A stretch of 64,000 nt of DNA, from NCBI RefSeq assembly GCF_002796985.1, contig NZ_PEKX01000024.1:69509-133508 (forward strand). Reading direction: 5' to 3'. The stretch is from Pseudomonas sp. Lineage in GTDB: Bacteria; Pseudomonadota; Gammaproteobacteria; Pseudomonadales; Pseudomonadaceae. The notes under the pieces were generated by a model. The model did not search any database and was not told where the DNA came from. It worked only from the letters and a program-made list of their open reading frames with translations. Below are positions 48,108 to 58,091 of this stretch, piece after piece (the stretch's first letter is position 1; every line of letters begins with the position of its first letter). A program made the position numbers and the translations under genes.

Positions 48108-49453
48108 GTCGCCTCACCTCCTACGGCACGCCCAACCGCACCGCGCGCGCGGCCGAAACCCATCCGCTGACCTGGCGCCTGCGTGACGACGGCGCTCCGG
48201 TCTGGCTGGAGGAGTACCAGTCGAAGAACGGCTACGCCGCCGCGCGCAAGGCGCTGGCGCAGATGGCCACCGACGACATCGTCCAGACCGTCAAGGACTC
48301 CGGCCTCAAGGGCCGCGGCGGTGCGGGCTTCCCCACCGGCGTGAAGTGGGGCCTGATGCCCAAGGACGAATCCCTCAACATCCGCTACCTGCTGTGCAAC
48401 GCGGACGAGATGGAGCCCAATACCTGGAAGGACCGCATGCTCATGGAGCAGCTGCCGCACCTGCTGGTGGAAGGCATGCTGATCTCCGCGCGCGCCCTCA
48501 AGGCTTACCGTGGCTACATCTTCCTGCGCGGCGAGTACGTCGACGCCGCCCGCAATCTGAACCGCGCCATCGATGAAGCCAAGGCCGCCGGCCTGCTGGG
48601 CAAGAACATCCTCGGCAGTGGTTTTGATTTCGAGCTGTTCGTGCACACCGGCGCCGGTCGCTACATCTGTGGCGAAGAGACCGCGCTGATCAACTCGCTC
48701 GAAGGCCGTCGCGCCAACCCGCGCTCCAAGCCGCCCTTCCCCGCCGCCGTCGGCGTCTGGGGCAAGCCGACCTGCGTGAACAACGTCGAGACCCTGTGCA
48801 ACGTGCCGGCGATCGTCGAGCACGGCGTCGACTGGTACAAGGGTCTCGCCCGTCCGGGCAGCGAAGACATGGGCACCAAGCTCATGGGCTTCTCCGGCAA
48901 GGTGAAGAACCCTGGCATCTGGGAACTGCCCTTCGGCCTTCCGGCCCGCGAGCTGTTCGAGGACTACGCTGGCGGCATGCGCGACGGCTACAAGCTCAAG
49001 GCCTGGCAGCCGGGCGGCGCCGGTACCGGCTTCCTCCTGCCGGAACACCTGGATGCGCTGTTCTACGCCGGTGGCGTCGCCAAGGTCGGCACCCGTATGG
49101 GTACGGGCCTGGCCATGGCAGTGGACGACAGCGTCAACATGGTTTCCCTGCTGCGCAACATGGAAGAGTTCTTCGCCCGCGAATCGTGCGGCTGGTGCAC
49201 GCCGTGTCGTGACGGTCTGCCGTGGAGCGTCAAGGTCCTGCGCGCGCTGGAGAACGGCGAAGGCGCCCAGGGCGACCTGGAGACGCTCGAGCAGCTCGTC
49301 AACTTCCTCGGCCCAGGCAAGACCTTCTGTGCCCACGCACCGGGTGCCGTCGAGCCGTTGGGCAGCGCACTGAAGTATTTCCGTCCCGAGTTCGAAGCGG
49401 GCATTTCCCGCCAGGCTCAGGCCGTACAAGCACCGCAGACCGTCGGCGCTTGA
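48104..49453 (+). CDS. nuoF: NADH-quinone oxidoreductase subunit F
   Basis: The 449-residue NADH- and FMN-binding subunit with cluster N3. The NADH/FMN glycine-rich stretch is KGRGGAGFPTGVKWGLMP, the FMN site region YICGEETALINSLEGRRANPR follows, and the [4Fe-4S] ligands are in ESCGWCTPCRDG with a further Cys in GKTFCAHAPGA. It is followed by a 129-bp gap, the largest in the operon, with a stable hairpin. Confidence 0.97.
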   Translation: MSRLTSYGTPNRTARAAETHPLTWRLRDDGAPVWLEEYQSKNGYAAARKALAQMATDDIVQTVKDSGLKGRGGAGFPTGVKWGLMPKDESLNIRYLLCNADEMEPNTWKDRMLMEQLPHLLVEGMLISARALKAYRGYIFLRGEYVDAARNLNRAIDEAKAAGLLGKNILGSGFDFELFVHTGAGRYICGEETALINSLEGRRANPRSKPPFPAAVGVWGKPTCVNNVETLCNVPAIVEHGVDWYKGLARPGSEDMGTKLMGFSGKVKNPGIWELPFGLPARELFEDYAGGMRDGYKLKAWQPGGAGTGFLLPEHLDALFYAGGVAKVGTRMGTGLAMAVDDSVNMVSLLRNMEEFFARESCGWCTPCRDGLPWSVKVLRALENGEGAQGDLETLEQLVNFLGPGKTFCAHAPGAVEPLGSALKYFRPEFEAGISRQAQAVQAPQTVGA

Positions 49454-49462
49454 TGCTTTGAT

Positions 49463-49484
49463 CGCCGGGCGCGAGCGCCCGGCG
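49463..49484 (+). terminator. Terminator-like hairpin inside nuo (between nuoF and nuoG)
   Basis: Stem CGCCGGGCGC / GCGCCCGGCG with a 2-base turn, followed by TTGTTTCGTT. It looks like an attenuator or partial terminator, or an mRNA stabiliser, in the one wide gap of the operon. nuoG starts about 100 bp later. Confidence 0.5.
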
Positions 49485-49582
49485 TTGTTTCGTTGCAGTG
49501 CCGCGGCGTGCCGCCGGCCCGATGAAACCGTGATTTCTATTAGCCACGCCCGCTGACAACGGGCCAACGAAGACTTAGACCC

Positions 49583-52297
49583 ATGGCCACGATCCACGTA
49601 GACGGCAAGACGTTAGAAGTCGACGGAGCGGACAACCTGTTGCAGGCCTGCCTCTCCCTCGGTCTCGACATCCCCTACTTCTGCTGGCACCCGGCGCTCG
49701 GTAGCGTCGGCGCCTGCCGCCAGTGTGCGGTCAAGCAATACACCGACGAGAACGACAAACGCGGTCGTCTCGTCATGTCCTGCATGACCCCCGCCACCGA
49801 CAACAGCTGGATTTCCATCGAGGACGAAGAGGCCAAGCAGTTCCGCGCCAGCGTCGTCGAATGGCTGATGACCAACCACCCGCACGACTGCCCGGTCTGC
49901 GAGGAAGGCGGTCACTGCCACCTGCAGGACATGACGGTGATGACCGGCCACAACCAGCGCCGGTACCGCTTCACCAAGCGCACCCACCAGAACCAGGAGC
50001 TCGGCCCGTTCATCGCCCACGAGATGAACCGCTGCATCGCCTGCTACCGCTGCGTCCGTTACTACAAGGACTACGCCGGCGGCACCGACCTGGGCGTCTA
50101 TGGCGCGCACGACAACGTCTACTTCGGCCGCATCGAGGACGGTGTACTGGAGAGCGAATTCTCCGGCAACCTGACCGAGGTCTGCCCGACCGGCGTGTTC
50201 ACCGACAAGACCCACTCCGAGCGCTACAACCGCAAGTGGGACATGCAGTTCGCCCCGAGCATCTGCCATGGCTGCTCCAGCGGCTGCAACATCAGCCCCG
50301 GCGAGCGTTACGGTGAAATCCGCCGCATCGAGAACCGTTACAACGGCTCGGTGAACCACTACTTCCTGTGCGACCGCGGCCGCTTCGGCTACGGCTACGT
50401 CAACCGCGAAGACCGCCCGCGCCAGCCGCAGCTGCTGCTGAGCAAGCAGAAGCTCTCGCTGGACGGCGCCCTGGATCAGACCGCAGCCCTGCTCAAAGGC
50501 CGCAAGGTCATCGGCATCGGTTCGCCGCGCGCCAGCCTGGAAAGCAACTACGCCCTATCCGCACTGGTCGGCGCGCAGAACTTCTACAGCGGCATCTCCG
50601 CTGACGAGCTGCAACGCCTGCAGCTGGTCCTGAAAGTCATGCAGGATGGCCCGCTGCCGGTGCCGACCCTCCGTGACATGGAAGATCACGATGCGGTATT
50701 CGTGCTCGGCGAAGACCTGACCCAGACCGCTGCCCGTATCGCCCTGGCCCTGCGCCAGTCGGTGAAGGGCAAGGGCGAGGACATGGCCGCCGCGATGAAG
50801 ATCCAGCCGTGGCTCGACGCCGCGGTGAAGACCATCGCCCAGCACGAGATGAACCCGCTGTTCATCGCCAGCCTCGATGAAACCCGCCTGGACGACGTCG
50901 CCGCCGAGTGCGTGCACGCCGCTACCGAAGACCTGGCCCGCCTGGGCTTCGCCGTGGCCCACGCCATCGATTCGAGCGCCCCGGCCGTGGTCGGCCTCGA
51001 CGCCGAAGCCGCCGCCCTCGCCCAGCGCATCGCCGATGCCCTGGTCGCCGCGAAGCGCCCATTGGTCATCTCCGGCACCTCGCTGGGCAGCAACGCCCTG
51101 ATCGAAGCCGCGGCCAACATCGCCAGCGCGCTGAAGAACCGCGAGAAGAACGGCTCCCTGAGCCTGGTGGTTCCGGAAGCCAACAGCCTGGGCCTCGCTC
51201 TCTTCGGCGGCGAGTCCGTCGAAAGCGCCCTGCAGCAGCTGACCTCCGGCGCCGCTGATGCCGTGGTGATCCTGGAGAACGACCTGTACCGCCGCGCCGA
51301 CGCTGCCGCTGTCGATGCCGCCCTGGCCGCCGCGAAGATCGTCGTCGTCGCCGATCACCAGCAGACCGCCACCAGCGCCAAGGCCACCGTCCTGCTGCCG
51401 GCCGCCAGCTTCGCCGAAGGCGATGGCACCCTGGTCAGCCAGGAAGGCCGCGCCCAGCGCTTCTTCCAGGTCTACGATCCGACCTACTACAACGCCGACA
51501 ACCTGGTCCGCGAAGGCTGGCGCTGGCTGCACGCCTTGCACAGCACCCTCGAAGGCAAGCGTGTCGACTGGACCCAGCTGGACCACGTGATCGACGCCGT
51601 CGTCGCCGCCAAGCCGCACCTGGCCGGCATCCGCGACGCTGCGCCGAACGCCGCGTTCCGCATCAAGGGCCTGAAGCTGGCGCGCGAGCCGCACCGCTAC
51701 TCCGGCCGCACCTCGATGCGCGCCAACATCAGCGTGCATGAGCCGCGTACCCCGCAGGACAAGGACACTGCCTTTGCCTTCTCCATGGAAGGCTACGCCG
51801 GCAGCACTGAGCCGCGTCAGCAGATTCCGTTCGCCTGGTCCCCGGGCTGGAACTCCCCGCAGGCCTGGAACAAGTTCCAGGACGAAGTCGGTGGTCACCT
51901 GCGTGCCGGCGATCCGGGCGTTCGCCTGATCGAGGCCAAGGGCGAAGTCCTGTGGTTCAGCGAGATTCCCGCGCCGTTCCACACCGCCGCCAGCCAGTTC
52001 AAGGTAGTGCCCTTCTATCACCTGTTCGGCAGCGAGGAGAATTCCGCCAAAGCCGCCCCGGTGCAGGAGCGCATCCCGCAGACCTACGTCACCCTGGCCA
52101 AGGCCGAGGCTGACCGTCTGGGCGTCAACGAAGGCGCAATCATCCGCCTGACCGTCAAGGGGCAGGAACTGCGCCTGCCGCTGCGTGTGAGCGAAGAGCT
52201 CGGCGCCGGCCTGGTCGCCCTGCCGATCGGTCTGCAAGGCATTCCCGCCGGTGTCATCGGCGCTGTCGCTGAAGGCCTGCAGGAGGCTGCCCAATGA
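49583..52297 (+). CDS. nuoG: NADH-quinone oxidoreductase subunit G
   Basis: The 904-residue largest subunit. The N-terminal ferredoxin domain binds N1b (YFCWHP...GACRQCAVK), then N5 and N4 ligands lie in HDCPVCEEGGHCHLQD and CIACYRCVRYYKDYAGG...EVCPTG. The extra cluster N7 motif C-x2-C-x3-C (ICHGCSSGCN) with a distant Cys in FLCDRGRFGYG is present, as in E. coli. The rest is a molybdopterin-oxidoreductase-like domain without cofactor. It overlaps nuoH by four bases. Confidence 0.97.
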   Translation: MATIHVDGKTLEVDGADNLLQACLSLGLDIPYFCWHPALGSVGACRQCAVKQYTDENDKRGRLVMSCMTPATDNSWISIEDEEAKQFRASVVEWLMTNHPHDCPVCEEGGHCHLQDMTVMTGHNQRRYRFTKRTHQNQELGPFIAHEMNRCIACYRCVRYYKDYAGGTDLGVYGAHDNVYFGRIEDGVLESEFSGNLTEVCPTGVFTDKTHSERYNRKWDMQFAPSICHGCSSGCNISPGERYGEIRRIENRYNGSVNHYFLCDRGRFGYGYVNREDRPRQPQLLLSKQKLSLDGALDQTAALLKGRKVIGIGSPRASLESNYALSALVGAQNFYSGISADELQRLQLVLKVMQDGPLPVPTLRDMEDHDAVFVLGEDLTQTAARIALALRQSVKGKGEDMAAAMKIQPWLDAAVKTIAQHEMNPLFIASLDETRLDDVAAECVHAATEDLARLGFAVAHAIDSSAPAVVGLDAEAAALAQRIADALVAAKRPLVISGTSLGSNALIEAAANIASALKNREKNGSLSLVVPEANSLGLALFGGESVESALQQLTSGAADAVVILENDLYRRADAAAVDAALAAAKIVVVADHQQTATSAKATVLLPAASFAEGDGTLVSQEGRAQRFFQVYDPTYYNADNLVREGWRWLHALHSTLEGKRVDWTQLDHVIDAVVAAKPHLAGIRDAAPNAAFRIKGLKLAREPHRYSGRTSMRANISVHEPRTPQDKDTAFAFSMEGYAGSTEPRQQIPFAWSPGWNSPQAWNKFQDEVGGHLRAGDPGVRLIEAKGEVLWFSEIPAPFHTAASQFKVVPFYHLFGSEENSAKAAPVQERIPQTYVTLAKAEADRLGVNEGAIIRLTVKGQELRLPLRVSEELGAGLVALPIGLQGIPAGVIGAVAEGLQEAAQ

Positions 52298-53298
52298 GCT
52301 TGATGAGCATGAGCTGGCTGACACCCGCCGTCGTCGACATCATCATCGAGGTCATCAAGGCCATCGTCATCCTGCTCGCCGTGGTCGTCTGCGGCGCGCT
52401 GCTCAGCTGGGTCGAGCGTCGTCTGCTCGGCCTCTGGCAGGACCGCTACGGTCCGAACCGGGTCGGCCCCTTCGGTGCCTTCCAGCTCGGCGCCGACATG
52501 CTGAAGATGTTCTTCAAGGAAGACTGGACCCCGCCGTTCGCCGACAAGATGATCTTCACTCTCGCGCCCATGATCGCCATGGGTGCGCTGCTGGTGGCGT
52601 TCGCCGTCGTCCCGATCACCCCGACCTGGGGCGTGGCGGACCTGAACATCGGCATCCTGTTCTTCTTCGCCATGGCAGGCCTGACCGTGTACGCGGTGCT
52701 GTTCGCCGGCTGGTCGAGCAACAACAAGTTCGCCTTGCTCGGTGCCTTGCGCGCCTCGGCCCAGACCATCTCCTACGAGGTGTTCCTGGCCCTGTCGCTG
52801 ATGGGCATCGTGGTTCAGGTCGGCTCGTTCAGCCTGCGCGACATCGTCGAGTACCAGGCCCAGCACGTGTGGTTCATCATTCCGCAGTTCTTCGGCTTCA
52901 TGACCTTCTTCGTCGCCGGCGTCGCCGTGACTCACCGTCACCCGTTCGACCAGCCCGAAGCCGAACAGGAACTGGCCGATGGTTACCACATCGAGTATGC
53001 CGGCATGAAATGGGGCATGTTCTTCGTCGGCGAGTACATCGGCATCGTGCTGGTGTCCGCGCTGCTGGCGACCCTGTTCTTCGGCGGCTGGCACGGCCCC
53101 TTCGGCATCCTGCCGCAGATCCCGTTCATCTGGTTCGCCCTGAAAACCGGCTTCTTCATCATGCTGTTCATCCTGCTGCGGGCCTCCATCCCACGCCCGC
53201 GCTATGACCAGGTGATGGCCTTCAGTTGGAAGTTCTGTCTCCCGCTGACCCTGATCAACCTGCTGGTGACCGGCGCAATCGTGCTGGCGGCCCAGTAA
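52294..53298 (+). CDS. nuoH: NADH-quinone oxidoreductase subunit H
   Basis: A 334-residue membrane subunit with eight transmembrane helices at the interface where quinone enters. Conserved loops are SWVERRLLGLWQDRYGPNRVGPFG and EAEQELADGYHIEYAGMKWGMFFVGEY, which shape the quinone channel. ATGA overlap with nuoG. Confidence 0.97.
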   Translation: MSLMSMSWLTPAVVDIIIEVIKAIVILLAVVVCGALLSWVERRLLGLWQDRYGPNRVGPFGAFQLGADMLKMFFKEDWTPPFADKMIFTLAPMIAMGALLVAFAVVPITPTWGVADLNIGILFFFAMAGLTVYAVLFAGWSSNNKFALLGALRASAQTISYEVFLALSLMGIVVQVGSFSLRDIVEYQAQHVWFIIPQFFGFMTFFVAGVAVTHRHPFDQPEAEQELADGYHIEYAGMKWGMFFVGEYIGIVLVSALLATLFFGGWHGPFGILPQIPFIWFALKTGFFIMLFILLRASIPRPRYDQVMAFSWKFCLPLTLINLLVTGAIVLAAQ

Positions 53299-53309
53299 GG
53301 AGCAAGACA

Positions 53310-53858
53310 ATGATCAAGTACATTTTCGAAGTGGTGCACGGCACCTACACCCAGCTTCGCAGCCTGGTGATGATCTTCGGCCACGCCTTCCGCAAGCGTG
53401 ACACCCTGCAATACCCGGAAGAAGCGGTATACCTGCCGCCGCGCTACCGCGGCCGCATCGTCCTCACCCGCGACCCCGATGGCGAAGAGCGCTGCGTGGC
53501 CTGCAACCTGTGCGCAGTAGCCTGCCCGGTCGGCTGCATTGCCCTGCAGAAAGCCGAGGCCGAAGACGGTCGCTGGTACCCCGAGTTCTTCCGCATCAAC
53601 TTCTCCCGCTGCATCTTCTGCGGCCTGTGCGAAGAAGCCTGCCCGACCACCGCGATCCAGCTGACCCCGGATTTCGAGATGGGCGAGTTCAAGCGCCAGG
53701 ATCTGGTCTACGAGAAGGAAGACCTGCTGATCTCCGGCCCCGGCAAGAACCCGGACTACAACTTCTACCGCGTTGCCGGCATGGCCATCGCCGGCAAGCC
53801 GAAAGGCGCCGCGCAGAACGAGGCCGAACCGATCAACGTCAAGAGCCTGCTGCCGTAA
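53310..53858 (+). CDS. nuoI: NADH-quinone oxidoreductase subunit I
   Basis: A 182-residue ferredoxin-like subunit with two [4Fe-4S] clusters, N6a and N6b: ERCVACNLCAVACPVGCI and SRCIFCGLCEEACPTTAI, each CxxCxxCxxxCP. The frame is open upstream into nuoH, but AAGGAG precedes the ATG at 53310, the family start (MIKYIFEVVHGTYTQLRSL). Confidence 0.97.
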   Translation: MIKYIFEVVHGTYTQLRSLVMIFGHAFRKRDTLQYPEEAVYLPPRYRGRIVLTRDPDGEERCVACNLCAVACPVGCIALQKAEAEDGRWYPEFFRINFSRCIFCGLCEEACPTTAIQLTPDFEMGEFKRQDLVYEKEDLLISGPGKNPDYNFYRVAGMAIAGKPKGAAQNEAEPINVKSLLP

Positions 53859-53869
53859 GGAGACGTCGC

Positions 53870-54370
53870 GTGGAATTCGCTTTCTACTTCGCCGCCGGCG
53901 TCGCCGTGCTGGCAACCTTCCGGGTCATCACCAACAGCAATCCGGTGCATGCCCTGCTCTACCTCGTCATTTCGCTGCTCGCTGTATCGATGACCTTCTT
54001 CAGTCTCGGCGCACCGTTCGCCGGTGCCCTGGAAATCATCGTCTACGCCGGCGCGATCATGGTGCTGTTCGTCTTCGTGGTGATGATGCTGAACCTCGGT
54101 CCGGCTATCACCGAACAGGAACGCAAGTGGCTCAAGCCCGGCGTCTGGATCGGCCCCGGCGCGCTTGCCGCTGTGCTGCTGGTCGAACTGCTGTGGATGC
54201 TCTCGCGCACTCCGAGCGGTGCCGGCATCGGCCACACCACCGTGGACGCCAAAGCCGTGGGCATCAGCCTGTTCGGCCCGTACCTGCTGGTCGTCGAACT
54301 GGCCTCGATGCTGCTGCTGGCAGCTCTGGTCGCCGCCTACCACCTCGGCCGCCACGAAGCGAAGGACTAA
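53870..54370 (+). CDS. nuoJ: NADH-quinone oxidoreductase subunit J
   Basis: A 166-residue membrane subunit with five helices, including the pi-bulge region AGALEIIVYAGAIMVLFVFVVMML needed for coupling. It starts with GTG (VEFAFYFAAGVAVLATF) preceded by AAGGAG 8 bases upstream; the open frame extends further up inside nuoI but has no family similarity there. Confidence 0.95.
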   Translation: MEFAFYFAAGVAVLATFRVITNSNPVHALLYLVISLLAVSMTFFSLGAPFAGALEIIVYAGAIMVLFVFVVMMLNLGPAITEQERKWLKPGVWIGPGALAAVLLVELLWMLSRTPSGAGIGHTTVDAKAVGISLFGPYLLVVELASMLLLAALVAAYHLGRHEAKD

Positions 54371-54373
54371 CCC

Positions 54374-54682
54374 ATGAATGCAATCCCTCTCGAACACGGA
54401 CTGGCGCTTGCCGGTGTGCTGTTCTGCTTCGGCCTGGTGGGCCTGATGGTACGACGCAACATCCTGTTCGTACTGATGAGCCTGGAAGTGATGATGAACG
54501 CCGCCGCCCTCGCCTTCGTGGTCGCCGGTAGCCGTTGGGGTCAACCCGACGGCCAGGTGATGTTCATCCTGGTGCTCAGCCTGGCTGCAGCCGAGGCCAG
54601 CATTGGCCTGGCGATCCTGCTCCAGCTGTATCGCCGCTTCCATACCCTGGATATCGACGCTGCCAGCGAGATGCGCGGATGA
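54374..54682 (+). CDS. nuoK: NADH-quinone oxidoreductase subunit K
   Basis: A 102-residue MrpC-like membrane subunit with three helices. The two key glutamates are in the helix LMSLEVMMNAAALAFV and in LSLAAAEASIGLAILLQLYRR. ATGA overlap with nuoL. Confidence 0.96.
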   Translation: MNAIPLEHGLALAGVLFCFGLVGLMVRRNILFVLMSLEVMMNAAALAFVVAGSRWGQPDGQVMFILVLSLAAAEASIGLAILLQLYRRFHTLDIDAASEMRG

Positions 54683-56526
54683 ACCTGCTGCCCCTTACTT
54701 TCCTGTTCCCCCTGGTCGGCTTCCTGCTGCTCTCGTTCTCCCGTGGCAAGTGGTCGGAAAATCTCTCGGCACTGGTGGGTGTCGGCTCCGTGGGCCTCGC
54801 GGCCCTCTCCGCCTTCTGGGCGATCTGGAGCTTCCACAGCAACCCGCCCGAAGGTGGCGCCTACAGCCTGGTGCTGTGGCAGTGGATGAGCGTTGGTGAC
54901 TTCAAGGCCAACTTCACCCTGTACCTGGACGGCCTGTCGGTCACCATGCTCGGCGTGGTCACCGGCGTCGGCTTCCTGATCCACCTGTTCGCCTCCTGGT
55001 ACATGCGCGGTGAAACCGGCTACTCGCGGTTCTTCGCGTACACCAACCTGTTCATCGCCAGCATGCTGTTCCTGGTGCTGGGCGATAACCTGCTGTTCAT
55101 GTACTTCGGCTGGGAAGGCGTGGGCCTCTGCTCCTACCTGCTGATCGGCTTCTATTACAGCCACGTACCCAACGGCAACGCAGCGCTGAAGGCGTTCATC
55201 GTCACCCGTGTCGGCGACGTGTTCTTTGCCATCGGCATGTTCATCCTGTTCCAGCACCTGGGTACGCTGAACATCCAGGAACTGCTGGTCCTGGCTCCGC
55301 AGCACTTCGCCAAGGGCGACCTGTGGATCAACGTCGCCACCCTGATGCTGCTCGGCGGCGCCGTCGGCAAATCGGCCCAGCTGCCGCTGCAGACCTGGCT
55401 GGCCGACGCGATGGCCGGCCCGACTCCGGTCTCTGCGCTGATCCACGCCGCCACCATGGTGACCGCGGGCGTCTACCTGATCGCCCGCTGCCACGGCCTG
55501 TTCGAGCTGGCTCCGAACGTTCTGGAACTGGTCGGCGTCATCGGCGCCGTGACCCTGGTCCTGGCCGGCTTCGCCGCCCTGGTGCAGACCGACATCAAGC
55601 GCATCCTCGCCTACTCGACCATGAGCCAGATCGGCTACATGTTCCTGGCCCTGGGCGTTGGCGCCTGGGGTGGGGCGATCTTCCACCTGATGACCCACGC
55701 CTTCTTCAAGGCCCTGCTGTTCCTTGCTTCCGGTGCGGTGATCGTCGCCTGCCACCACGAGCAGAACATCTTCAAGATGGGTGGTCTGTGGAAGAAGCTG
55801 CCGCTGGCCTACGCGAGCTTCGTGGTCGGTGGCGCGGCGCTGTCTGCCCTGCCCTTCCTGACCGCCGGCTTCTACTCCAAGGACGAGATCCTCTGGGAAG
55901 CCTTCGCCAGCGGTCACCCGAACCTGCTGATCGCCGGTCTGGTGGGCGCGTTCATGACCTCGCTGTACACCTTCCGCCTGATCTTCATCGCCTTCCATGG
56001 CGAAGCGAAGACCGAGGCACACGCCGGCCATGGCATCAGCCACTGGCTGCCGCTGGGTGTCCTGATCGTGCTGTCCACCTTCATCGGCGCGCTGATCACT
56101 CCGCCGCTGGCCGGTGTTCTGCCGGAAAGCGCCGGCCATGCCGGTGGTGAAGCCAAGCACAGCCTGGAGATCGCCTCGGGCGCCATCGCCATCGCCGGTA
56201 TCCTGCTGGCGGGCCTGCTGTTCCTCGGCAAGCGCCGCTTCGTCACTGCCGTCGCCCAGAGCGCGCCGGGCCGCTTCTTCGGCACCTGGTGGCTGCACGC
56301 CTGGGGCTTCGACTGGCTGTACGACAAGCTGTTCGTGAAACCCTATCTGCTGATCTGCCGCCTGCTGGCCGCGGACCCGATCGACAAGACCCTGGTCCTG
56401 GTCCCGCTCACCGCCCGCGGTGGTCACAAACTCCTCAGCCTCACCGAGAACGGCCGCCTGCGTTGGTATGCCGCTTCCCTGGTGGGTGGCGCCGCGCTGC
56501 TCCTCGGCGCGCTGCTGCTGGCTTAA
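54679..56526 (+). CDS. nuoL: NADH-quinone oxidoreductase subunit L
   Basis: A 615-residue antiporter-like proton-pumping subunit with the long C-terminal lateral helix. Conserved features include LFMYFGWEGVGLCSYLLIGFYY, KSAQLPLQTWLADAMAGPTPVSALIHAATMV, and DIKRILAYSTMSQIGYM, with the Lys and Glu of the proton channel. Start chosen at the ATG overlapping the nuoK stop; the frame is open upstream. Confidence 0.97.
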   Translation: MNLLPLTFLFPLVGFLLLSFSRGKWSENLSALVGVGSVGLAALSAFWAIWSFHSNPPEGGAYSLVLWQWMSVGDFKANFTLYLDGLSVTMLGVVTGVGFLIHLFASWYMRGETGYSRFFAYTNLFIASMLFLVLGDNLLFMYFGWEGVGLCSYLLIGFYYSHVPNGNAALKAFIVTRVGDVFFAIGMFILFQHLGTLNIQELLVLAPQHFAKGDLWINVATLMLLGGAVGKSAQLPLQTWLADAMAGPTPVSALIHAATMVTAGVYLIARCHGLFELAPNVLELVGVIGAVTLVLAGFAALVQTDIKRILAYSTMSQIGYMFLALGVGAWGGAIFHLMTHAFFKALLFLASGAVIVACHHEQNIFKMGGLWKKLPLAYASFVVGGAALSALPFLTAGFYSKDEILWEAFASGHPNLLIAGLVGAFMTSLYTFRLIFIAFHGEAKTEAHAGHGISHWLPLGVLIVLSTFIGALITPPLAGVLPESAGHAGGEAKHSLEIASGAIAIAGILLAGLLFLGKRRFVTAVAQSAPGRFFGTWWLHAWGFDWLYDKLFVKPYLLICRLLAADPIDKTLVLVPLTARGGHKLLSLTENGRLRWYAASLVGGAALLLGALLLA

Positions 56527-56554
56527 TGAATTCACGAAAGAGATTGAGCCCGAC

Positions 56555-58084
56555 ATGATTCTGCCCTGGCTAATCCTGATCCCCTTCATCGGCGGCTTCC
56601 TTTGCTGGATCGCCGAGTACACCAGCAAGACCCTGCCCCGCTGGGTCGCCCTGGGATCGATGGTCCTCACCCTGGCCCTGAGCCTGTGGGTGTGGCACAC
56701 CGGTGACTTCCAACTGGCCCCTGCGCCGGGTGGCGAACCGCAGTGGACCCTGCAGTTCCAGGTACCCTGGATCGAGCGCTTCGGCATCAGCGTGCACCTG
56801 GCAATGGACGGTCTGTCCCTGCTGATGGTCGCGTTGACCGGCCTGCTCGGCGTGCTGTCCGTCCTCTGCTCGTGGAACGAGATCCAGCGCCGCATCGGCT
56901 TCTTCCACCTGAACCTGCTGTGGATCCTGGGCGGTGTGATCGGCGTGTTCCTCGCCGTTGACCTGTTCCTGTTCTTCTTCTTCTGGGAAATGATGCTGGT
57001 GCCGATGTACTTCCTCATCGCGCTCTGGGGTCATAGCTCGGACGACGGCAAGAAGACCCGCATCTACGCCGCCACCAAGTTCTTCATCTTCACCCAGGCC
57101 AGCGGCCTGGTGATGCTGGTGGCGATCCTGGGCCTGGTGTTCGTGCACTACAACAGCACCGGCGTGCTGACCTTCAACTACGCCGACCTGCTGAAGACCC
57201 AGCTGCCGCCGCACACCGAGTGGATCCTGATGCTCGGCTTCTTCGTCGCCTTCGCGGTGAAGATGCCGGTAGTGCCGGTGCACTCCTGGCTGCCGGACGC
57301 CCACGCCCAGGCACCGACCGCCGGTTCCGTGGACCTCGCCGGCATCCTGCTGAAGACCGCCGCTTACGGCCTGATCCGCTTCGCCCTGCCGCTGTTCCCC
57401 AACGCCTCGGCCGAGTTCGCGCCGATCGCCATGACCCTGGGCCTGATCGGCATCTTCTACGGCGCCTTCCTGTCGTTCGCCCAGACCGACATCAAGCGCC
57501 TGGTGGCCTACTCCTCCGTGTCGCACATGGGCTTCGTGATGATCGGCATCTACTCCGGCAGCCCCCAGGCGCTGCAAGGTGTGGTCGTGCAGATGATCGC
57601 CCACGGCCTTTCCGCCGCCGCACTGTTCATCCTCTGTGGCCAGCTGTACGAGCGCCTGCACACCCGTGACATGCGCAAGATGGGCGGCCTGTGGTCGCGC
57701 ATCCCGTACCTGCCGGCCGTGGCGCTGTTCTTCGCCACCGCTTCGCTGGGCCTGCCGGGTACCGGCAACTTCGTCGGCGAGTTCCTGATCCTGCTGGGCA
57801 GCTTCAAGGTCGTCCCGGTGATCACCGTGATCGCCACCTTCGGCCTGGTGTTCGGTTCGGTCTACTCGCTGATCATGATCCACCGCGCCTACTTCGGCCC
57901 AGCCAAGTCCGACACCGCCATCGCCGGTCTGAACTTCCGCGAGCTCTCCATGGTGCTGGGCCTGGCGGTGCTGCTGATCGTGCTCGGCGTCTACCCGCAG
58001 CCGGTCCTCGACACCTCCGCGGCAACCATGCACGGCGTCCAGCAATGGCTGGGTGCCGCCCTCTCCACTCTGGCAGCACGGTAA
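56555..58084 (+). CDS. nuoM: NADH-quinone oxidoreductase subunit M
   Basis: A 509-residue antiporter-like subunit with 14 helices. Marks are FFFFWEMMLVPMYFLIALWGH (channel Glu), KMPVVPVHSWLPDAHAQAPTAGS and DIKRLVAYSSVSHMGFVMIG. The family start MILPWLILIPFIGG lies at 56555; the frame continues upstream into nuoL. AAAGAGATTGAGC precedes the ATG. Confidence 0.97.
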   Translation: MILPWLILIPFIGGFLCWIAEYTSKTLPRWVALGSMVLTLALSLWVWHTGDFQLAPAPGGEPQWTLQFQVPWIERFGISVHLAMDGLSLLMVALTGLLGVLSVLCSWNEIQRRIGFFHLNLLWILGGVIGVFLAVDLFLFFFFWEMMLVPMYFLIALWGHSSDDGKKTRIYAATKFFIFTQASGLVMLVAILGLVFVHYNSTGVLTFNYADLLKTQLPPHTEWILMLGFFVAFAVKMPVVPVHSWLPDAHAQAPTAGSVDLAGILLKTAAYGLIRFALPLFPNASAEFAPIAMTLGLIGIFYGAFLSFAQTDIKRLVAYSSVSHMGFVMIGIYSGSPQALQGVVVQMIAHGLSAAALFILCGQLYERLHTRDMRKMGGLWSRIPYLPAVALFFATASLGLPGTGNFVGEFLILLGSFKVVPVITVIATFGLVFGSVYSLIMIHRAYFGPAKSDTAIAGLNFRELSMVLGLAVLLIVLGVYPQPVLDTSAATMHGVQQWLGAALSTLAAR

Positions 58085-58091
58085 GCGCGAT

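Noticed and set aside
54541..57018. An 825-codon minus-strand open frame
   Set aside because: Antisense shadow of nuoK-nuoM with Gln/Glu/Arg-rich low-complexity translation and no ribosome site; the plus-strand proteins are fully recognisable.
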